A stretch of DNA of 64,000 bases, from NCBI GenBank assembly GCA_030407315.1, contig JALQPE010003128.1, positions 1 through 64,000 of the forward strand, written 5' to 3'. The stretch is from Asparagopsis taxiformis. Its lineage: Eukaryota; Rhodophyta; Florideophyceae; Bonnemaisoniales; Bonnemaisoniaceae. The position numbers and the translations under genes were made by a program. Positions 58,101-64,000 of the stretch are shown here, piece after piece. A model generated the notes under the pieces. That model did no database searches. It worked only from the letters and a program-made list of their open reading frames with translations, and was not told where the DNA came from. Position 1 is the stretch's first letter, and each line of letters begins with the position of its first letter.

Positions 58101-58309
58101 AAGTCTGCGAAACTTGAGTGGGCGAATAAATCCAGCAAGAGGCGGAGGAAGTCTTTGCCAGCGAGAGTAGTTTCGCGGGCGGCGCGACCTACGTTTCGAC
58201 GTGTACCCATGTCACTAGAATCCTCCCAAGGGCTAGCGGGTTCGCGCAGAATTGGCACGGTTGCGTCGTCAACGATCGGATTGCTGTTGCGCCTGCGCTT
58301 ATTCGTCAT
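55112..58309 (-). CDS. Gene 2: DNA methyltransferase (beta class) fused to SET, intact
   Basis: 1065 residues from the ATG at 58309 (MTNKRRRN). The first ~430 residues are helical and unrecognised, followed by a Pro/Ser-rich linker. The methyltransferase has motif IV TDPPY (507-510), RPGGHG, an inserted acidic stretch (DEEEDEEEEDVV), then motif I DPFSGTF (746-752). Motif IV before motif I and DPPY identify the beta class of N6-adenine/N4-cytosine methyltransferases (PF01555 type). The C-terminal SET domain (~890-1065) has NAGRGLFA, VCAYYGTVVY, FINDPRYL where usual SET proteins have NHS, and ELYVHYG where they have YDYG. The variant NDP may alter activity. One protein could thus methylate DNA and histones. 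It lies between inverted R arrays, upstream of gene 1 on the same strand. Adenine versus cytosine specificity cannot be told from sequence. Confidence 0.88.
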   Translation of the reverse strand: MTNKRRRNSNPIVDDATVPILREPASPWEDSSDMGTRRNVGRAARETTLAGKDFLRLLLDLFAHSSFADLTDKPGGFTYADLGAWVAQGTEEQFVALQGRLSMSFSGRSKNAGVEADVAEIVMAEMNVERAKQIVRLALPIAEFSRQDERIGQWVEHCILSGIVPQTFLIGCNMLPSPLQAPQRGEPSAFVLAPPETFEVLMYFQALSIIRNHNKNLPRRRIGDAAEEGNEAARVPAHRKSTNRACYVVQVLYHAWTDVAYAAKFSSFEELMAPYIIFDSSEHWFDVLDEGLFAPMEQKLDLYHNKAPLSHPDGYGGKVETRTSAQHSAFRDLVRKFFDRLQFLIVNPDLYTWPESDRWGALEIYFSSGNPDKLPAYFDTLDEDVMAVLRPAPQAADAEKVPKPVDDTPTRRNTGGRGLVPSTRHTTRLQLGPGRTSLTAQGPSPPSPSPHATEEQESEGQALAKDFLSKMSQYCRVYDVPFEDLVSADESREHVPITGNVQLILTDPPYNVRRKRNDSNSSYDRLTAEDMQASIEVFDELLRPGGHGIVFCSVLQFYEWFHYLETYKGPQSEGPTDTAASDDGSDEEEVTSMNSDSEASQHSGEESADEEEDEEEEDVVRNSVFFVDEVPLLFVRLPGHLYQMPGRKRYQRMNMAEVAIHFWKRGVPFKTGSEMVAYRNHGYMDGTYPAWCNVTINMPAIDSNEMVWRTRSTTGATVRVRAEQKSVALMMELISQHSQPGDIVVDPFSGTFATGKAAMSLPEHRVFVGSDMDKLCVVRSLPKLCAVMSRVILSNNTDMRVTTEAKQSAEKFLASPSVTMRTQRERRIIEPPPGLPLYQRFPKYIRQYLWQLCPESIASREHMEKPVHYWPPSLRRWLQTENPRVMRAHDCVAKKLSVRPSLIKHPNAGRGLFAEQTFNVGDEVCAYYGTVVYSDMSKESMRFAYGEGHMAITKETFLMYAIKLYATAEDDENIEHPIWIVPAPFCSAQFINDPRYLRGEDTPAEDTRRMANVEFVENYSSGSTGKKLKAKDLENPKIIVVRAIRDIRPGQELYVHYGTAFRAWN

Positions 58310-58629
58310 AATGGAATGAGTGGAAAATTCGGTACAGGATGGCGACCGCTCGGCGAGACAGTCAAATTTGACGACGTATCTCGTGACGTTTGCACTCTTT
58401 CGTGAGGAACACTGGTTGATATCGAACGGAACAGAGTATACGGGTACACAGCACTGGAAAGGTCTTGAAACCCGTAACCGGTGTAGGTAATAAGTTGTGA
58501 CGGATACGTGGTAGAGAAAAAATTTTAAAAAGATTGTGATTCCCTGCCTTTGAGTGTTGTACTGCAAGGCCGCCAGTCACATAGGTTGACACAGGTGCCT
58601 CACGCTTACCAGGTGAGCGACATCCGGAC

Positions 58630-58830
58630 GGCCACTGGACGTGGGGATGTCCGACTCAGATGCATTGCTGGCCAGCCCAGAAATTCTACAATTTCGGGCA
58701 GAAAAAATATTGCAAAAAACATCGATTTCGGCGGTCGATTGTGCCGTACGGCACACCCCCATCTCAAAAACATGTTCACATGTGCATGTTTTTGAGAATA
58801 GCCCAAATTTTAATTCAAAGCAGGATGCAG
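58630..58830 (-). repeat. R repeat, inverted partial unit (copy 10)
   Basis: Palindrome at 58741-58754, opposite orientation to copies 1-9. It is ~320 bp upstream of gene 2, equivalent to copy 4 in the decayed cassette. Confidence 0.9.
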
Positions 58831-59929
58831 ATATTCGTCTTCTACCATTGTCAGAACACATTCGTATAACCACATTTGGAGAACCTGAGCCCAGAGCTAT
58901 CGGTTTTGGCGGGAGCTAAGCCATATCTCATATAATCAGTAACTACTTCCCGCCAGCTGAGTGGTGGAACCCCTGCTATTTCTACCAACGAGACATACGG
59001 GGTGTCAACTCGGCAATCGTATATGATTTGGGTGCTAAATTTATTCAAGAGACGAATGGGCTTCGAAAAGGAGCCCAACTACGTCTACTTGTGATCCATG
59101 GGTATAGGACTATTCTATTCTTCTCCAGGCTTCCACCGTAGCCGCCTCCTCCGCCTCCGTTAATGGAAAGAATATCCGAACCGCACCTCAACATGTTCTT
59201 CATGTGATCCATGGGTACTGACATCTCACATGCTCTCCAGGCTTCCACCGTAGCCGCCTCCTCCGCCTCCGTTAATGGCAACAATATCCAAACTGGACCT
59301 CTACATGTTTTTCTTGTGATCCATGGGTACTGACATCTCACATGTTCTCCAGGCTTCCTCCAAAGCCGCCACCTCCACCTCCGTTAATGGAAAGAATACC
59401 CGAACCGCAGGCTTCCTCCATAGCCGCCTCCACCTCCGTTAATGGCAAAAACATCTCACCGGGCTGAAAACGGACGGACGACATTGGGTTCGTTCCGCTG
59501 CGTAGACGTTTAGAATCTTGTTAGAAAAAAGTAAACGAAAGAGAATGACATCTCATCTCTGTCGCAATATGTTCCATTTTCAAGTTCTCGGGTTCCACAC
59601 CCATCAAGGCCTGGATCGAACCCTCTTCGATGGATAGGACAAATAGTGGAAGGCTTTTAAGCCTGTGACCAAGCGGCTATTGATTGGTTGGAGGAAGGAA
59701 ATTACAGAGGAAATTTAGCTGAGTACGGTGCTCGCGATAGCTGTTAGGTTAAAGTCAAATATGTGTTTCGATTATTTTTCGTACGAAAATGTCTTGCAAA
59801 AGACGATGCTTTGTCGTTCTCCTGGAGGGAGTCCGTTGCATTGCACTCAATTCGAGAGCATCGTCATGAAGGAGAGGATTCTTTCTGCTTGTTAGAATCG
59901 GTTTAGAGCACATAGCTAATGCATTACTG
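58831..59929 (-). repeat. Spacer with minisatellite, second cassette
   Basis: Reverse-complement counterpart of 5481-6599. From 59080 to 59460 it holds CCTCCACCTCCGTTAATGG-type minisatellite units, more in number here than in the first copy. No gene is supported. Confidence 0.8.
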
Positions 59930-60470
59930 GCCAGCCCAGAAATTGTAGAATTTCGGGCAGCAAAAATATTGTAAAAAACCTTGATTTGGGCGGCCGATTG
60001 TGCCGTACGGCACACCCCCATTTCAAAAACATGTTCACATGTGCATGTTTTTGAGAATAGCCCAAATTTTAATTCAAATCAGGGTGTCTAATTTGGCCAC
60101 AACGGCCCCAGGAACCGACCGCCGCCCCGAGCGGGGTCATCACTGGCTTCTGTAAGCACCAACTGTAAGGCTAAATGGCGTCTGACGAAGGGTCAATTTC
60201 AGGCTCAATACGCCAGGGACAGGTCTTGGTCCTTGTTCCATCATGGTCCCGCCCCGCTCTCTCACGACCAACCTGAAATGGACGTCCGGTGGATGTCCAG
60301 CTCGATTGCATTGCTGGCCAGCCCAGAAATTCTAAAATTTCGGGCACAAAAAAATATTGCAAAAAACATCGATTTGGGCGGTCGATTGTGCCGTACGGCA
60401 CACCCCCATCTCAAAAACATGTTCACATGTGCATGTTTTTGAGAATAGCCCAAATTTTAATTCAAATCAG
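59930..60470 (-). repeat. R repeats, inverted (copies 11-12)
   Basis: Palindromes at 60000-60013 and 60388-60401, 388 bp apart. The array ends at 60470, followed by the conserved GGGGTGCTCGC block and the 761-aa gene. Confidence 0.92.
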
Positions 60471-60486
60471 GACGTCTTCCGGACAT

Positions 60487-60522
60487 AGGGGTGCTCGCGG
60501 CCTAGCTCGACAGCTGTAATTG
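60487..60522 (+). promoter_or_regulatory. Conserved block upstream of the 761-aa gene
   Basis: AGGGGTGCTCGCGG followed by CCTAGCTCGACAGCTGTAAT. It matches the minus strand of 53735-53790 and 4868-4925 next to gene 1, with about 17 bp fewer in the middle. It links this transposon gene to the R-repeat cassette. Confidence 0.5.
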
Positions 60523-60704
60523 TACCTCATTAAATACTGTTGATGACTGCCTACCGTATACAATCTGGGCTGTTGGCGTATTATCCGGTACTTGACCTGA
60601 CCTGAACGTTCATCGCAGACCGTTGTGGTTACCGACACTATACAGCAATCTTTTTTGTATCTCGTGCAACTCAATCGTTCCATCGCTTCCGGGAAAGCTT
60701 CATT

Positions 60705-62990
60705 ATGCCGCCGCGTATTGCGAAGAAAGCTCCAAAGCCTCCGGGCCTCCAGAAAACCCGGTCAGCAGCTGCTGTATCGAGTGCCCGACAATCCCGTGCG
60801 AAGAAGCGGTCTGGGCCTACCGGCAGCATTGAACCGCGGTCCGGTAGTCGCAAGACGGACCGGCGCAGAACTGGGGATCCGCAGCGAGAAAGTGAGGAAG
60901 GAGGAACGGCGCGGAGAGAGATGGGGCTTGACCGAGGCAAGCGTGCTCGCAGGGACAGTGAACATCATGATGATGACATGATAGTGGCTCAAAACATGTT
61001 GGAATTGCGGCAGAGTGCTATGGCAAAGGTAGTTCCTCCCGGGTTGGCAGATGCGGAGGTGCTGCAGACGGAGTCCCAGCCGGGGGTTCCCGAGACACTG
61101 GAGGCTGTGACCCCCACTGCGCCAACTATGCCGAGTACATCAGCCCCAGCAGGTAATGCAGTCAGGGACCCGAGGATAGCGGCAAGGGATGTTGTTTCTG
61201 AGCAACGTTCACAGGATGCCAACTATCATCGGCGGTCAGGTGGTACTGAGGGGAGAGAGCAGCCGGAGTGCGGGCCTCGTCACAACAGACTGTCATTGGT
61301 GCCAAATATGCGCGTAACGCCCCCGCGACGTCAGGCTATTGGCGATGGAGGACATCATATTCCCGATAGCGTGGGAGATGGGGGGACGGTGAGGGCAGAG
61401 AGGTTGCATCCGCCGGAATCCATCGATTTAATGGCGAGTCGCATCAATGCGCAGAAGAAGAAGATCGCGGAGCTGGAAAAAAAAGTGTTTAGCCAGGACA
61501 TAGCAAACAAGGCGCTCACCACGGAGATTGTTGCGTTGGAGGCTAAGGTGAAGACTCTGCAGGCGGAAAATGCCAGCCTTACTGCAATTGCGAGAACAGG
61601 TAGAATCAGTGATCACGGTGGCGGTAAGTCGAAAATACAGAAAGCCATTCCTGTGAAATACCTTGGAGTTCTTAGGGCGGTTGAGGAAAACCTGACAAAG
61701 TGGTGCAAGAACGAGACTATGGAGCTGGACCCTATAGCGGAACAAACGCAGAGACGTTGGACTGGACGTACCATCGAGGTAGAGCCGGTAGAAGGGGCAC
61801 TTTGGAGCGAAAACGGTGTAGGATATATTGCTACCCCTCCGGGCTATATCATCAAGAATCTGCAGTGGTATACACCTTCGTACAGGGACGAGAGTGATCT
61901 GCTGAATGACTTGGTGCGACACGTACTGCGTCAAAGTCCGTGGTGTGATGTGTTTTCCGATGAGGAGCAGCGTGTGTGCTGTCAAGAGGCTGTGGCGGGG
62001 AGCAAGGAATTGAAAGTGAAGGTGACGCAGAAACTGTCCGACGTGATGAGTGCACGGAAGCGTAATGCGAGGGACAGATTGTTCGGTTCGCTGGGGTACA
62101 CGAAATTAATGTCTAGATGCACGATGCTGACGACGCGAGCTGAGATGGACGAGCGAGAGGAACAAAAGCGCGAAGCGTCTGAGAAGCTTTTGAAACGGGA
62201 AAGTAACGGTGATTTGGATATGGGGAGGTGGCGAACGGCACCGTTCTCAGAGCTGCGATACAGCAAAGGCTTGGTTCCTGACAGCTTCGAAATGGAAGTG
62301 AATGGTGATGCATGGTTTAACAACCGAGTAGCTGTGAATGTGCTGGACATCTTCAGGGGTTATTCGATACGACCAGAACAAGTAATGGACATAGAGACGA
62401 GCATACTAACGCTGGCGCGCCTGGATGCTTGGCTAGTGACTACTGTGGAGTGTTTGGATGAACCGAAGGGGAAAGGAGGTGCACGGCAGAAGGAGTTTAC
62501 AAGGCGGTACAGTCAATATGTGGGGGTAGCTTTTCAGCAATTAGTTGGTATGGTGGTGTACTGCATGTCTTGTCTCCAAGGCTCGCAAGCAAGGGAAGAA
62601 ACGGACGTTGTCGAGAGCGAACAGCGGACTAGTGCACAGTCACGGCATGTGTTTGCAAGCCGTACTGTGACGAGAGAGGCTGTTGAAGTGTGGCAAAGCG
62701 GAGAGGGGTCTGGAATTGTTCATGTCGTTGATGATGTAAACCGCTGCTCATCACTTGTTCTAGTGTCCGAGGATTGGATTCAATCGCATATTACGTCAAA
62801 CCTCGGTGCTGTAATGGATTGTGTGATTGCGCAAGGACTAATTGGCGCAGAACTTTTCGTCGTTGACCCATATGCTGGACACCTGACTGCAAACCTGAAT
62901 GTCGAAATCAATGCCCCACAGTATGGGGGCATGGAGCGGCGCCATGCAGCCACTGCTGATAACGGTTTTGGCGTAATGGAGGATGGTTGA
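60705..62990 (+). CDS. Coiled-coil transposon protein, 761 aa, intact
   Basis: Starts at ATG 60705. Residues 1-240 are basic and disordered (KKAPKPPGLQKTRSAAA, KRARRDSEHHDDD). Residues ~245-300 form a strong coiled coil (KKKIAELEKKVF, VALEAKVKTLQAENASL). Residues ~310-640 look folded, with AVEENLTKWCKNETM, HVLRQSPWCDVF and VTQKLSDVMSARKRNARDRLFG, then a helical stretch YVGVAFQQLVGMVVYCM. The tail ~640-761 is variable. It resembles in plan the split 467-aa protein at 17326-25119. The gene is convergent with the transposase gene, stops 77 bp apart. I know no named family; a DNA-binding or scaffold partner of the transposase is the likely role. Confidence 0.75.
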   Translation: MPPRIAKKAPKPPGLQKTRSAAAVSSARQSRAKKRSGPTGSIEPRSGSRKTDRRRTGDPQRESEEGGTARREMGLDRGKRARRDSEHHDDDMIVAQNMLELRQSAMAKVVPPGLADAEVLQTESQPGVPETLEAVTPTAPTMPSTSAPAGNAVRDPRIAARDVVSEQRSQDANYHRRSGGTEGREQPECGPRHNRLSLVPNMRVTPPRRQAIGDGGHHIPDSVGDGGTVRAERLHPPESIDLMASRINAQKKKIAELEKKVFSQDIANKALTTEIVALEAKVKTLQAENASLTAIARTGRISDHGGGKSKIQKAIPVKYLGVLRAVEENLTKWCKNETMELDPIAEQTQRRWTGRTIEVEPVEGALWSENGVGYIATPPGYIIKNLQWYTPSYRDESDLLNDLVRHVLRQSPWCDVFSDEEQRVCCQEAVAGSKELKVKVTQKLSDVMSARKRNARDRLFGSLGYTKLMSRCTMLTTRAEMDEREEQKREASEKLLKRESNGDLDMGRWRTAPFSELRYSKGLVPDSFEMEVNGDAWFNNRVAVNVLDIFRGYSIRPEQVMDIETSILTLARLDAWLVTTVECLDEPKGKGGARQKEFTRRYSQYVGVAFQQLVGMVVYCMSCLQGSQAREETDVVESEQRTSAQSRHVFASRTVTREAVEVWQSGEGSGIVHVVDDVNRCSSLVLVSEDWIQSHITSNLGAVMDCVIAQGLIGAELFVVDPYAGHLTANLNVEINAPQYGGMERRHAATADNGFGVMEDG

Positions 62991-63067
62991 AATTAGTGCA
63001 GTAAATGTGACGTTGACTAGAAGGTTTATCATGTAGTACATTATCAATAGAGTGCTGCGATTTAGAT

Positions 63068-64000
63068 TTATTCTTCTTCATTATCATCTGTGAATTGGTA
63101 ATCAGTGTTGGTGTAGAAGCGGTTGAGATAGAAACGGTGGTCCGACCAGTGCATTTGTTTCGTAAATGGCTTGACTGGAAAGTTACTTCGTACGATGTGC
63201 ACGGTGCCAGATATAGTAGATGCAGGAATGAGGTCAAACCAAGGACCACCTGCACTGTGGGATGCAGTGTCATTGCTGTCAACGGATCCGTTGTCCGGGT
63301 CCCATGTGGACCACTTTAAACAAATGCACCCAAGTGATTTTTCCACAGCGGTTTTTGGGGCAAAGCAGGTCATATACTGAACGAAAGCGAGTTCTACAGG
63401 TTGAAACAGGTTTGGAGACTGCAGGCGTACCAGTGCCAGGACGCGCCCTACCCATATGGTTCTGTAGTCATCGGCAGTTCCGGAGATGACGACAAAGGAG
63501 TACTGCGATCTCTTTGCGGGGCCGAACGATGAAGTTGCAAAGACGCGCTGCTGCTTGTGCCTCGACACGTTTGTGGGGCGAAGCATGCCACTGTGCGGGT
63601 CAAAGTCGTCGGCATCTGGGACGTACCCTCCCATGACGTAGGCGGACTTTACCACGGTGACGGAAATGTCCATGTCATGTATTGGAGGGCCTTCTGCCGT
63701 GGCGCGCAGTCTAGCGAGGGTGAGGAACGCTTGTGCAGCTGTGTCACCGAGTTGCTGGAATAGCGTTATGGTGCCAGACGGGAACGAGGAGTTGTGCAGC
63801 GGCAAAAGAGTGGCAGGATCGGGCTGTCCGTCGATATCTGCAACGAGGAGGGTTGCATCGGGCAGCAGGGAGGCAAAGTCGTGCAGTGCAACGGTGAATC
63901 CGTCGCGAACGAGTACTGCACCGTCTGTGGGCGATATCATGCGTGCGTTTCCCAATGTGTTCGATGGGGTATGACCAGTTGGAGTGGCCAAGGAGAATTC
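63068..64000 (-). CDS. Plavaka/CACTA-type transposase, C-terminal part, runs off window
   Basis: Open to the window edge. Its first ~55 visible residues (from 63991) match the end of the interrupted transposase at 36968-39250 with one or two changes (GNARMISP versus GNPRMISP) through DADIDGQ-type sequence VADIDGQ. It then gives the part lost in that copy: PDPATLLPLHN, YMTCFAPKTAVEKSLGCICLKW, and an end DDNEEE. The region after the catalytic core (MGGYVPDADDFD, RVLALVRLQSP) resembles the C-terminal regulatory part of Plavaka transposases. No frameshift is visible, so this copy may be whole. It is the best candidate for mobilising the elements in this window. Confidence 0.8.
   Translation of the reverse strand, partial: EFSLATPTGHTPSNTLGNARMISPTDGAVLVRDGFTVALHDFASLLPDATLLVADIDGQPDPATLLPLHNSSFPSGTITLFQQLGDTAAQAFLTLARLRATAEGPPIHDMDISVTVVKSAYVMGGYVPDADDFDPHSGMLRPTNVSRHKQQRVFATSSFGPAKRSQYSFVVISGTADDYRTIWVGRVLALVRLQSPNLFQPVELAFVQYMTCFAPKTAVEKSLGCICLKWSTWDPDNGSVDSNDTASHSAGGPWFDLIPASTISGTVHIVRSNFPVKPFTKQMHWSDHRFYLNRFYTNTDYQFTDDNEEE

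Noticed and set aside
49516..58309. Bacterial plasmid or phage origin of the window, suggested by ParB and DNA methylase
   Set aside because: SET domains, chromodomain and copia elements, introns and no bacterial operon signals show eukaryotic DNA; only the ancestry of the domains may be prokaryotic.
48660..60470. Many short open frames of 60-100 codons in the R repeats, on both strands, with near-identical products
   Set aside because: They recur with every repeat copy in all orientations and arise from the palindromes; start and stop positions shift between copies.

Overview
The window reads as a repeat-rich eukaryotic nuclear region: Ty1/copia and Ty3/gypsy retrotransposons, GT-AG introns with branch-point motifs, SET and chromodomain proteins, and long coding regions without introns. 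Moderate GC, few introns and heavy copia load fit a multicellular (florideophyte) red alga such as Chondrus. That is inference, not proof. I see no host housekeeping gene; almost everything belongs to mobile DNA.

Layout. 1-7863: decayed copy of a two-gene epigenetic cassette (gene 1: ParB-like + 2OG-Fe(II) dioxygenase; gene 2: DNA methyltransferase + SET) set among ~388-bp R repeats. 7886-8460: ACTGTC/GACAGT palindromic array. About 10.2-39.3 kb: remains of a large Plavaka/CACTA-type DNA transposon (unknown ORF, coiled-coil protein, possible Tudor-like protein, ParB-methyltransferase-SET gene, transposase) cut up by copia insertions: A (11085-17049, coding-intact), B (17392-23776, TSD CGAAC), C (5'-truncated, 30625-36130) and a fragment of A (36131-36967). 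39.8-42.1 kb: tandem repeats and a solo LTR. 42.2-46.9 kb: decayed chromodomain gypsy element between GGACGTCC fold-backs. 47.0-48.0 kb: C-rich low complexity. 48.3-60.47 kb: second cassette copy with both genes intact. 60.7-64.0 kb: a 761-aa coiled-coil protein gene facing a transposase gene that runs off the window.

How the genes may work together. In one transposon lineage the recurrent parts are a DNA-modification writer (beta-class N6A/N4C methyltransferase), a histone-methyltransferase-like SET domain, a 2OG-Fe(II) oxygenase, and ParB-like domains. The ParB domain is fused to the oxygenase in one gene and lies before the methyltransferase-SET in another. All twelve R copies carry the same perfect palindrome GTGCCGTACGGCAC, a candidate binding site. 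The copia elements carry their own novelty: a spliced upstream ORF for a two-zinc-finger protein, whose start codon in B and C is assembled by splicing, and a primer site matching the anticodon arm of initiator tRNA-Met.
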